Assembly: GCA_018896355.1 (NCBI GenBank)
Contig: JAHIMW010000176.1
Span: forward strand, 1-7,590
Source of the DNA: Pseudomonadota bacterium
Lineage (GTDB): Bacteria > Desulfobacterota > Syntrophia > Syntrophales > UBA5619
Length of the DNA stretch: 7,590 bases
Direction of reading: 5' to 3'
The notes beneath the pieces were generated by a model. It did no database searches. It had not been told where the DNA came from and was given only the letters and a program-made list of their open reading frames with translations. Position numbers and translations under genes: made by a program. This document shows, piece by piece, positions 1 through 6,060 of the stretch. Each line of letters opens with the position of its first letter. Within the stretch, counting starts at the first letter, position 1.

Positions 1-1181
1 ATCGGATTTGGATTTTAGCGGTCTGTTTGCTCTTGGCGCCTGCATACGGCGTCGCCCAGGGCGTTCCCGGCGTCACCGATACGGAAGTAACCATCGGGAT
101 TACCAACCCACTCTCCGGCCCGGCGGCCCTCTGGGGGACAACCGGCGTGGGGGCCAAGGCCTGGGCCGATTACATCAACGATAAGGGGGGCGTTCACGGC
201 CGCAAGATCAATGTTATCCTCCGGGATGACGGCTACAACCCGTCGAGGGCGCTCGCCAATTTGACGGAAATGAAGGGCAATGTATTTGCCGTGGCAGCCC
301 TGCTGGGAACAGCCATTGTCAACACAACGAAGGATTTTTTTGCCGAAAACAAAGTCCCGCTGATTACCGCCTATGGCGATATCCGTATCTGGGAAAAGTA
401 TCCGAAGGACAAGCTGCGCTGGGTTTTCGTCTCCTATCCGGATTACGCGGATGAGGCGGAATTCCTGACCGGTTACGCCGTCAAGAACCTGGGGGCCAAG
501 AAGATATCCGTCTTCTATCAGAACGATGATTATGGGAAAATGGGTCTCGAAGGGGTAAAACTGGCCATTTCCAAACTCCCCGGCGGCGCCTCCCTGGGCG
601 TTACCATCCCCTACGGTGTAACCGAAAGGGCCCTGGCAACCCACGCCCAGAAATTGAAAGAGGGGGGGGCGGATGTGCTGCTGCTCTACACCTCCCCCAG
701 CCATGGCCCACTGATCCTGAAAGAGATGGCCAAGTTCGATTACCGGCCCAAGGTGCTTGCCACGTTCACCCTCGGCGATCCCATTATGTACAAGCTTGCC
801 GGCGCCGATGTCTGGGAGGGGGTCTACCCCGCCACCCCGGCCAACTCCGGCATCCCGGGTGACCCGGCAGCGGATAAAGTGATCGAGATCCTTAAAAAAT
901 ATGACCCCAAGATTGCCGGCAAGGAATACCTGGCCCTCTTTGGCGCCGTTTCGATGATGTATACCGTTGAGGGGCTGAAGAACGCCGGCAGGAACCTCAC
1001 GCCGGAGGCAATGATCAAAGGGATGGAGATGATCAAGAACTGGAAGCCCGAAGGGCTCGGGGCGCCCGTCACCTTTGGCCCGGACCGGAGGCATGGGGTG
1101 AACGGCTCCAGGCTTTCGCGCGCAGAAAAAGGAACCCATGTGCCCATCAGCGATTATGTGATCTACAAGCCTCGCTTCTGA
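1..1181 (+). CDS. livK: Liv-type ABC transporter periplasmic substrate-binding protein (5' partial)
   Basis: This protein would bind the transported ligand in the periplasm and deliver it to the LivH/LivM channel. The reading frame (codons from base 3) is open to the left edge, so the true start lies outside the window. The first visible residues are Arg-Ile-Trp followed by a hydrophobic run (ILAVCLLLAPAYGVAQ), which looks like the end of a signal peptide with likely cleavage near GVA-Q. The mature part opens with the family pattern TDTEVTIGITNPLSGPAA, typical of type I binding proteins (Peripla_BP_6), and about 390 residues are present. An internal TTG at base 27 would cut the signal peptide and is not a credible start. 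The Cys in the hydrophobic run lacks a good lipobox. The stop lies 10 bases before the preferred livG start, so the two are co-transcribed. The ligand cannot be read from sequence; the nearby acyl-CoA ligase suggests a carboxylic acid. Confidence 0.93.
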   Translation, partial: RIWILAVCLLLAPAYGVAQGVPGVTDTEVTIGITNPLSGPAALWGTTGVGAKAWADYINDKGGVHGRKINVILRDDGYNPSRALANLTEMKGNVFAVAALLGTAIVNTTKDFFAENKVPLITAYGDIRIWEKYPKDKLRWVFVSYPDYADEAEFLTGYAVKNLGAKKISVFYQNDDYGKMGLEGVKLAISKLPGGASLGVTIPYGVTERALATHAQKLKEGGADVLLLYTSPSHGPLILKEMAKFDYRPKVLATFTLGDPIMYKLAGADVWEGVYPATPANSGIPGDPAADKVIEILKKYDPKIAGKEYLALFGAVSMMYTVEGLKNAGRNLTPEAMIKGMEMIKNWKPEGLGAPVTFGPDRRHGVNGSRLSRAEKGTHVPISDYVIYKPRF

Positions 1182-1183
1182 GG
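1179..1183 (+). promoter_or_regulatory. Ribosome binding site that decides the livG start
   Basis: TGAGG overlaps the stop codon of the binding-protein gene. It lies 8 bases before the ATG at 1192 but only 2 bases before the ATG at 1186. The spacing favours 1192, and the overlap suggests translational coupling. Confidence 0.55.
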
Positions 1184-1191
1184 TTATGGGC

Positions 1192-1938
1192 ATGCTGGAA
1201 ATAAAAAACCTTTCCATCCACTTTGGTGGAATCCGGGCCTTGGACGGCATCGATCTTGCGGTCCGTGACAACGAGATCCTCTCGATCATCGGCCCGAACG
1301 GTTCCGGAAAGACCACCCTGTTCAACTGCCTCACGGGGATATACCACCCCGACGAGGGCGACATCGTCTACCAGGGGGAGAGCCTCCTCGGGCTCTCCCC
1401 CGACGCCATCGCGATCCGCGGCATCGCCCGAACTTTCCAGAATCTCCGTCTCTTCATGAACATGAACGTGCTGGACAACCTGATGCTGGGACGTCACGTT
1501 CACATGAAGAAGAACATCTTCGCCGCGTTTCTCAGGCTGCGCAGGGAGGAGCTTCGCCACCGGGAAAGGGTGGAGGAGATCATCGATTTTCTTGATTTAC
1601 AGGCTTATCGCAAATCCCGGGTCGCCGATTGCCCCTACGGCGTCCAGAAAAGGATTGAAATGGGGAGGGCGCTGGCCCTGGAACCCAAGCTGCTGCTGCT
1701 GGATGAACCCATCTCGGGATTGACTTCCGAGGAGAAGGAAGAGGCGGCTTACCGGGTCACCGAGATCCGGGGCCGCTTCAAGATCACCATCATCCTGGTG
1801 GAACACGACCTGAAGATCGCCTCCCGCCTGGCCGATTCGATGGTCGCCTTCAACTACGGCCAGAAGATCGCCCAGGGCACACCGGAAGAGGTCCAGCGCA
1901 ACGCGGAGGTTATCCGCGCCTACGTAGGAGAAGAATGA
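1192..1938 (+). CDS. livG: Liv-type ABC transporter ATP-binding protein LivG
   Basis: One of two cytoplasmic ATPases that power the importer. Numbered from the ATG at 1192 (248 residues), it shows Walker A GPNGSGKT at about 34-41, Q-loop Gln in FQN near 83, Walker B LLLLDEP near 167-173 and the switch His in VEHD near 205. The order of motifs and the LivG-type insert after the Q-loop (VLDNLMLGRH) identify LivG rather than LivF. The signature motif is degenerate: PYGVQ replaces LSGGQ, and the D-loop reads SGLT where AGLN is usual. Degenerate signatures of the form PYG.Q are, from memory, normal for LivG. An upstream ATG at 1186 would add Met-Gly, but its Shine-Dalgarno spacing is too short, and MLEIKNL is a usual LivG N-terminus. 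The gene follows the binding-protein gene almost without a gap and is separated from livF by palindrome A. Confidence 0.94.
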   Translation: MLEIKNLSIHFGGIRALDGIDLAVRDNEILSIIGPNGSGKTTLFNCLTGIYHPDEGDIVYQGESLLGLSPDAIAIRGIARTFQNLRLFMNMNVLDNLMLGRHVHMKKNIFAAFLRLRREELRHRERVEEIIDFLDLQAYRKSRVADCPYGVQKRIEMGRALALEPKLLLLDEPISGLTSEEKEEAAYRVTEIRGRFKITIILVEHDLKIASRLADSMVAFNYGQKIAQGTPEEVQRNAEVIRAYVGEE

Positions 1939-1941
1939 CGA

Positions 1942-2093
1942 CTTCGTAAAAAGGCCGGATGCTGCGTTGCGCTTCATCCTTCGTCGTTGGCTTGTTCCGG
2001 GGACACGTTCCGATCCCTTTGGGCTTCCGGAACATGTCCCCGACGCCTCACTCCTCAGGATTCGCGCGCCTTGCCTGCGGCCTTTTTACGAAG
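1942..2093. repeat. Imperfect palindromic element A in the livG-livF gap
   Basis: The 204-base gap between livG and livF is almost filled by one large inverted repeat. The outer arms, CTTCGTAAAAAGGCC at 1942-1956 and GGCCTTTTTACGAAG at 2079-2093, are perfectly complementary over 15 bases. A second stem nested inside pairs CGGGGACACGTTCCG (1998-2012) with CGGAACATGTCCCCG (2028-2042), with 14 of 15 matches. A CCC-TTT-GGG mini-hairpin sits at 2015-2023 in its loop. The sequence between the stems pairs only partly. The shape suggests a MITE-like or REP-like dispersed element that would fold into a long cruciform or RNA hairpin. I recall similar repeats in deltaproteobacterial genomes, but only one copy is in this window. 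Confidence 0.8.
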
Positions 2094-2142
2094 CCGTCCC
2101 GGTTTCAACGCTTTGCTGATTTTTATTGTGAGAGCATCAAGA

Positions 2143-2919
2143 ATGACATCATTTCTGAAGATCGCCAATATCGAAACGCTCTATTTTGATCGCATCTATG
2201 CCCTTCATGGACTCTCTCTGGAAATCAAGGAAGGGGAGATATTCGCCATCCTGGGCCCCAACGGGGCCGGAAAGACCACCCTGCTCAGGACCATTGCCGG
2301 GCTGCTGAAGGATCAGCCGAAAAAGGGGACGATCGAGTTCAACGGCCGCCTTATCCAGCGCCTCTCGCCGGAGAAGATCTCTTCCTTGGGCATCGTCTAT
2401 GTACCGGAGGATCGGGGCCTTTTCCGGGAACTGACGGTGAGGGAAAACCTGGAGCTTGGCTGCTGGGGACGAAGCGATCGAGGGATTGAAGCGGACTTGA
2501 ACTATGTCCATGATCTCTTTCCGATCCTGAAAGAGAGACGGGAGCAGCAGGCCGAGACCCTCTCGGGGGGCGAGCAGCAGATGCTGGCGATCGCCAGGGC
2601 CTACCTCCGCAAACCGAAGCTCCTGATGCTGGACGAACCTTCCCTGGGGCTCGCCCCGCTGATCGCCCGCAACGTCTGCGACGCCCTGGTGAAGATCAGC
2701 GGGATGGGAACGACGATCCTGCTGGTTGAGCAAAACGCGAAGCTTGCGCTCCGGATTGCCCACTACGGCTACATCCTGGAGGCCGGACGGATCGTCTTGA
2801 AGGGGACGGCGCAGGAGTTGATGGAAAATCCCGATGTGCAGGAGCTCTACCTCGGCCTGGGAGGCGAGACCGCATCTCCCAAAGGCTGGCGGCTATACAA
2901 GAAACGAAGGAGCTGGTAA
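2143..2919 (+). CDS. livF: Liv-type ABC transporter ATP-binding protein LivF
   Basis: The second ATPase of the importer, pairing with LivG. From the ATG at 2143 (258 residues) it shows Walker A GPNGAGKT at 38-45, the LivF-type VPEDR in place of a Q-loop Gln near 87-91, a full signature LSGGEQQ at 140-146, Walker B LMLDEP near 161-166, SLGLAP at 167-172, and VEQN near 195-198, where Gln replaces the switch His. VPE and VEQN are hallmarks of LivF. The frame stays open upstream to a TTG at 1987, but those 52 extra codons translate palindrome A and resemble nothing, whereas MTSFLKIANIETLYF is a normal LivF start. A weak Shine-Dalgarno (GAGAG at 2130-2134) lies 8 bases upstream. The C-terminus runs about 20 residues past the usual LivF end with a basic tail (KGWRLYKKRRSW). 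The stop overlaps the ligase start by one base. Confidence 0.94.
   Translation: MTSFLKIANIETLYFDRIYALHGLSLEIKEGEIFAILGPNGAGKTTLLRTIAGLLKDQPKKGTIEFNGRLIQRLSPEKISSLGIVYVPEDRGLFRELTVRENLELGCWGRSDRGIEADLNYVHDLFPILKERREQQAETLSGGEQQMLAIARAYLRKPKLLMLDEPSLGLAPLIARNVCDALVKISGMGTTILLVEQNAKLALRIAHYGYILEAGRIVLKGTAQELMENPDVQELYLGLGGETASPKGWRLYKKRRSW
2907..2912 (+). promoter_or_regulatory. Ribosome binding site of the acyl-CoA ligase gene
   Basis: AAGGAG lies inside the end of livF, 6 bases before the ATG at 2919. Together with the overlap of TAA (2917-2919) and ATG (2919-2921), it indicates coupled translation of the ATPase and the ligase. Confidence 0.7.
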
Positions 2920-4715
2920 TGCGAGCGGTAAACTTCCCTACCCTTTTCTTCGAGCAGGCGGAGCGCCTAAAGGATCGCGTCGCCTTGCGGCATAAGGATT
3001 TCGGCATCTGGCACCGCACCTCCTGGCGGGAATATGCCGCGGGGGTCCGCGAGGTGGCTGCCGGCCTGATCTCCCTGGGCGTCGGCCCCGGCGACCGCGT
3101 CTCTATTCTGGGAGAGAACCGGCCCGAATGGCTGATCTGCGACCTGGCGGTGATGACCATTGGCGGTATAACCTGCGGCATCTACACCACCTCGGCGCCG
3201 GAAGAGGTCGCCTATGTCGTGGGCCATTCCGAGTCGAAGGTCATCTTCATCGAAAACGAGGAGCAGGTCGACAAGATTCTGCAGATCCTGCCGGAGGTCA
3301 ACTTGGCAAAGGTGATCGTCTGGGACAACAAGGGGCTTTGGGGATTTTCGCAGGAAAAGATCGCCTTTTATGATGATTTTCTCAAAGATTCCAAGGAGTA
3401 CCTGAAGAACAACCCTCGCTGTGTGGAAGAACGGCTGGCTTCGGTCCGGTCGGATGATACGGCGATGATCATCTATACCTCCGGCACCACCGGCCGTCCC
3501 AAGGGGGCCATGATTTCTCACCGGAATATCATCGAGCTGACGGACTCCTTTGTGCAGGCCAACCCCTCCTATGAAACGGACGAGGTGGTCTCCTACCTCC
3601 CGCTCTCCCACATCTATGAGAACCTGATCTCCCTGTTCCAGTCCATCTGGTCGGGGGGGAGGGTCAATTTCGTGGAGAGCCCGGAGACGCTGCCCCAGAA
3701 CCTCCGGGAGGTTTCCCCCACCATATTCGCCAGTGTTCCCCGGCTGTGGGAGAAGTTCGCCTCCGCGATTGAAATCCGCATGTCGGACGCCCCTCCGGTC
3801 AAGCGTGCGATTTACCGGCTCAGCGTCGGGGTGGGGCTCAAATATGTCCGGACGAAGGAAAAGACACGGGAGCGCCTCTTGTGGGGGCTCCTCTACTGGC
3901 CCTGCTATTTTGCCGTCCTCTACCACCTGAAGCGGCAGATGGGGTTTGAACGGATACGCTGGGCCGTTTGCGGCGCCGCCCCGGCCGCACCGGAATTATT
4001 CGAGTTTTACAATGCGCTGGGGGTCCCGCTGCGGGAGGGTTACGGCCAGACCGAATCGACCGGCGTCATCGCGATCCAGCGGCTCGCACGTCCCCGCTGG
4101 GGATACGTGGGCGAACCGATCCCCAACGTCGAGGTCAAAATCGCGGAAGACGGGGAAATCCTGGCCCGCGGTCCGGGGGTGTTTCAAGGCTACTTCAAGG
4201 AGCCGGAGCTGACCGCGGAGACGATCCGGGACGGATGGCTCTACACAGGTGATGTTGGGGCCATGGACGATGGCTTCCTCAAGATCCTGGACCGGAAGAA
4301 GGATATCATCATCACCGCCGGGGGGAAAAATATCACCCCCGCCTTCATTGAGAACAAGCTGAAGTTCAGCCCCTATGCCCAGGATGCCGTGGTGATCGGC
4401 GAGGGAAGAAAATACCTGGTGGCCCTGATTCTGATCGATGAGGACAATGTCACCAAGTACGCCCAGGACCACCGGATACCGTTTACGACGTTCGAGGATT
4501 TGACCACCCGGCCGGAGATCAAAAAGCTGATCGATCAGGAGGTCTATAAGGTCAACAAAACATTGGCGCAGGTGGAGACGATCAAGAGGGTGGCCCTCCT
4601 TCCGAGGCGATTTTATGAGGAGGACGGCGATGTGACCCCGACGAAGAAGGTAAAGCGGCGTTTCCTAGAGAAACGTTATGCGGAGTTGATCGAATCCCTA
4701 TACAAGGGCTCATGA
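2919..4715 (+). CDS. Long-chain type AMP-forming acyl-CoA synthetase
   Basis: This enzyme should activate a carboxylic acid with ATP to an acyl-adenylate and then to an acyl-CoA, on the cytoplasmic side. Its 598 residues fit the long-chain (FAA1/FadD15-like, ANL superfamily) class. Motifs in order: ATP loop YTSGTTGRPKG at 186-196, LPLSHIYE at 227-234, CGAAP at 351-355, YGQTES at 375-380, YTGD at 442-445, the hinge DRKKD at 458-462, GGKNITP at 468-474, and the C-terminal TPTKKVKR at 573-580, which holds the candidate catalytic lysine (576 or 577). All core motifs are intact, so it should be active. The segment 320-341 (LLWGLLYWPCYFAVLY) is hydrophobic and may favour membrane contact. The gene overlaps livF by one base, which ties it firmly to the transporter. 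Chain length or aromatic preference cannot be decided from motifs alone. Confidence 0.93.
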   Translation: MRAVNFPTLFFEQAERLKDRVALRHKDFGIWHRTSWREYAAGVREVAAGLISLGVGPGDRVSILGENRPEWLICDLAVMTIGGITCGIYTTSAPEEVAYVVGHSESKVIFIENEEQVDKILQILPEVNLAKVIVWDNKGLWGFSQEKIAFYDDFLKDSKEYLKNNPRCVEERLASVRSDDTAMIIYTSGTTGRPKGAMISHRNIIELTDSFVQANPSYETDEVVSYLPLSHIYENLISLFQSIWSGGRVNFVESPETLPQNLREVSPTIFASVPRLWEKFASAIEIRMSDAPPVKRAIYRLSVGVGLKYVRTKEKTRERLLWGLLYWPCYFAVLYHLKRQMGFERIRWAVCGAAPAAPELFEFYNALGVPLREGYGQTESTGVIAIQRLARPRWGYVGEPIPNVEVKIAEDGEILARGPGVFQGYFKEPELTAETIRDGWLYTGDVGAMDDGFLKILDRKKDIIITAGGKNITPAFIENKLKFSPYAQDAVVIGEGRKYLVALILIDEDNVTKYAQDHRIPFTTFEDLTTRPEIKKLIDQEVYKVNKTLAQVETIKRVALLPRRFYEEDGDVTPTKKVKRRFLEKRYAELIESLYKGS

Positions 4716-4749
4716 CAGATGGGTACCATTCAATTCCCTCCCCCCTGGC

Positions 4750-4771
4750 GGGGGAGGGTCAGGGTGGGGGG
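4750..4771 (+). other. G-quadruplex motif, left arm of element B copy 1
   Basis: Four G-runs (5, 3, 3 and 6 Gs) are separated by loops of 1, 3 and 1 bases (A, TCA, T). This fits the canonical G3+N1-7 rule with very short loops. It lies on the coding strand inside the operon, so the mRNA would carry it. Confidence 0.65.
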
Positions 4772-4805
4772 AAAGTCGTTACGAAAACGCCAATTTGTTG
4801 ATTCA

Positions 4806-4826
4806 CCCACCCCCTGACCCCCTCCC
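4806..4826 (-). other. G-quadruplex motif on the minus strand, right arm of element B copy 1
   Basis: On the plus strand there are C-runs of 3, 5, 5 and 3 with separators A, TGA and T. The minus strand therefore has four G-runs with loops of 1, 3 and 1, mirroring the left arm. Confidence 0.6.
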
Positions 4827-4870
4827 GTCAAGGGAGGGGGATATACGGATGAATAAGTGTTACAAGGCAC

Positions 4871-4877
4871 GAGGTGA
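4871..4877 (+). promoter_or_regulatory. Ribosome binding site of livM
   Basis: GAGGTGA lies 6 bases before the ATG at 4884 and supports that start over the overlapping ATG at 4874, which opens a different, spurious frame. Confidence 0.65.
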
Positions 4878-4883
4878 AATTGC

Positions 4884-5864
4884 ATGGATCTTACCGAAAG
4901 TTACCGCGAGGAGATGCGCCTGATCCGAAAACCATGGACCGGCGCGGGAATCGGCATGATCGTCCTTGCGCTGCTGGTCATTCCCTGGTTAAAAATGGAC
5001 TACCTGGTCTATATGGCCACGGTGGTTTTCATCTATGCGATCGGCATCCAGGGTCAGAACATCCTGATCGGTTATACGGGGCAGATCTCCTTCGGCCAGG
5101 CGGGTTTCCTCGCGATCGGCGCCTATACCTTCGGCCATGCCTCCGCCTTGGGCATTCCGCTGCCGCTCGGTCTGTTAGCGGCCGGCGCGATGGCCGGCAT
5201 CTTCGGAGTGATCGTTGGATTCCCCTCGCTGCGGCTGAAGGGACCCTACCTGGCGATTGCCACGATGGGTTTCGGCATTGCCATCTATCAGATATTGCTG
5301 AATTCCGAGGTGATTTCCGGCGGCCGGATGGGAATGACGGTCAAGAAGATGCCCGCCCTGTTCGGCATGACCCAGCAGGTTACCTTCTACTACTTTACGC
5401 TCCTGCTGGCACTGATTTTTACGCTGATTTCCTACAACACGATCTCCTCTTATGCCGGGCGGGCCTTCATCGCGATCCGGGACAACGACATCGCCGCCGA
5501 GGCCATGGGGGTGAACCTGGCCCGTTACAAGCTCCTCTCCTTCGGCATGAGTTCCTTTTACCTGGGCGTACAGGGGGCACTTTTTTCGCTGCTGATCGGC
5601 TTTCTGGAGCCGAATCTCTTCACCTTCATGGAATCGGTCACCATCTTTGTGGGGGTCATCATCGGAGGGCTGGCCTCCATCGGTGGCTCCATCATGGGGG
5701 CGGCCTTTGTGATCCTGGTGCCGCAGTTGCTCGGGGCGATGAAAGAGCTGGTTCCGGTCATCTTCGGGGTCACGATCCTGGTGATCCTGATCTTCGAGCC
5801 CCATGGCATTGCCGGCCGCTGGCTGAAGATACGACTCTATTTCCGCAACTGGCCCTTCCGCTGA
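4884..5864 (+). CDS. livM: Liv-type ABC transporter permease LivM
   Basis: One of two inner-membrane channel subunits. The 326-residue protein is very hydrophobic, with likely membrane segments near 22-36, 39-57, 92-113, 118-140, 168-186, 214-240, 249-278 and 287-306. GYTGQISFGQAGFLAIGAY at 63-81 is the LivM family signature, followed by SLRLKGPYLAIATMGF at 115-130. The cytoplasmic coupling loop that docks on the ATPases is RDNDIAAEAMGVNLARYKL at 199-217. The C-terminal FEPHGIAGRW (304-313) is also typical. The start is supported by GAGGTGA 6 bases upstream. The gene lies between palindromes B and C, and livM precedes livH, the reverse of the E. coli order. A long overlapping frame (4874-5887) is a high-GC shadow. 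Confidence 0.94.
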   Translation: MDLTESYREEMRLIRKPWTGAGIGMIVLALLVIPWLKMDYLVYMATVVFIYAIGIQGQNILIGYTGQISFGQAGFLAIGAYTFGHASALGIPLPLGLLAAGAMAGIFGVIVGFPSLRLKGPYLAIATMGFGIAIYQILLNSEVISGGRMGMTVKKMPALFGMTQQVTFYYFTLLLALIFTLISYNTISSYAGRAFIAIRDNDIAAEAMGVNLARYKLLSFGMSSFYLGVQGALFSLLIGFLEPNLFTFMESVTIFVGVIIGGLASIGGSIMGAAFVILVPQLLGAMKELVPVIFGVTILVILIFEPHGIAGRWLKIRLYFRNWPFR

Positions 5865-5873
5865 CGGGAGAAG

Positions 5874-5894
5874 AAAGGCCGCCTTGAGGCCTTT
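5874..5894 (+). terminator. Short stem-loop after livM (weak or partial terminator)
   Basis: AAAGGCC (5874-5880) pairs perfectly with GGCCTTT (5888-5894) around a 7-base loop, 10 bases after the livM stop. Only the three Ts of the stem follow it and there is no U-run beyond, so it is more likely an attenuating or mRNA 3'-end protecting hairpin than a full terminator. Confidence 0.4.
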
Positions 5895-5898
5895 GCGC

Positions 5899-6025
5899 AA
5901 CTTGAAAATCATGTCCCGGAAGCGCGCATTGGAGATTTTTCGGGGTACCCTGCACCCGCAGCGAAGCGAGGAGAAGCAGGGTCGAAAAATGTCCAGCGCG
6001 CGGAGGGATCATGATTTTCGAAGTT
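5899..6025. repeat. Imperfect palindromic element C in the livM-livH gap
   Basis: Nested complementary arms fill most of the gap. AACTTGAAAATCATG (5899-5913) pairs with 6010-6025, with one bulged base at 6020. GCGCGC (5922-5927) pairs with 5996-6001. TGGAGATTTTTCG (5930-5942) pairs with CGAAAAATGTCCA (5983-5995), with 12 of 13 matches. ACCCTGC (5947-5953) pairs with GCAGGGT (5976-5982). The apical loop is 5954-5975. The result is an almost continuous hairpin of about 127 bases. It shares no obvious sequence with elements A or B. It is probably a dispersed repeat, though a single copy is visible here. Confidence 0.8.
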
Positions 6026-6050
6026 CTCACTTTGTCATTTCAGAATAAAT

Positions 6051-6054
6051 GGAG
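6051..6054 (+). promoter_or_regulatory. Ribosome binding site that decides the livH start
   Basis: GGAG lies 6 bases before the ATG at 6061. It is downstream of the alternative in-frame ATG at 6049, which has no Shine-Dalgarno of its own, so 6061 is preferred. Confidence 0.6.
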
Positions 6055-6060
6055 ACCCAT

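Larger units (their letters stand above)
4723..4840. repeat. G-rich palindromic element B, copy 1, in the ligase-livM gap
   Basis: The 168-base gap holds a symmetrical element. At its left end CCCTCCCCC (4736-4744) pairs with GGGGGAGGG (4750-4758) around a 5-base loop. At its right end CCCCCTCCC (4818-4826) pairs with GGGAGGGGG (4832-4840), also around a 5-base loop. Between them TCAGGG (4759-4764) pairs with CCCTGA (4812-4817) and TGGG (4765-4768) with CCCA (4806-4809), so the two halves can also pair with each other. The middle (about 4772-4800) is unstructured and AT-richer. A second copy starts at 7488, with similarity from the GTACCA six bases onward. It is a dispersed, probably MITE-like or REP-like repeat; its genome-wide number is unknown from here. 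Confidence 0.88.

Noticed and set aside
15..1364. 449-codon minus-strand open frame opposite the binding-protein gene
   Set aside because: It is antisense to a clearly recognised gene, has no recognisable family motifs, spans the livG junction, and is of the kind produced by GC-rich third positions.
1987..2142. 52-codon upstream extension of livF from a TTG
   Set aside because: It translates palindrome A, resembles no LivF N-terminus, and the ATG at 2143 gives a normal start with a plausible Shine-Dalgarno.
2967..3926. 319-codon minus-strand frame opposite the ligase
   Set aside because: It is a shadow of a fully conserved ligase gene with no family features of its own.
4736..4840. Possible rho-independent terminator between the ligase and livM
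   Set aside because: The hairpins are GC-rich, but neither is followed by a U-run, and the following genes are needed for the same transporter.
4874..5887. 337-codon plus-strand frame overlapping livM
   Set aside because: Its composition (rich in Arg, His, Gly and Asp) is that of a shifted frame; the livM frame has the family motifs and the better ribosome binding site.
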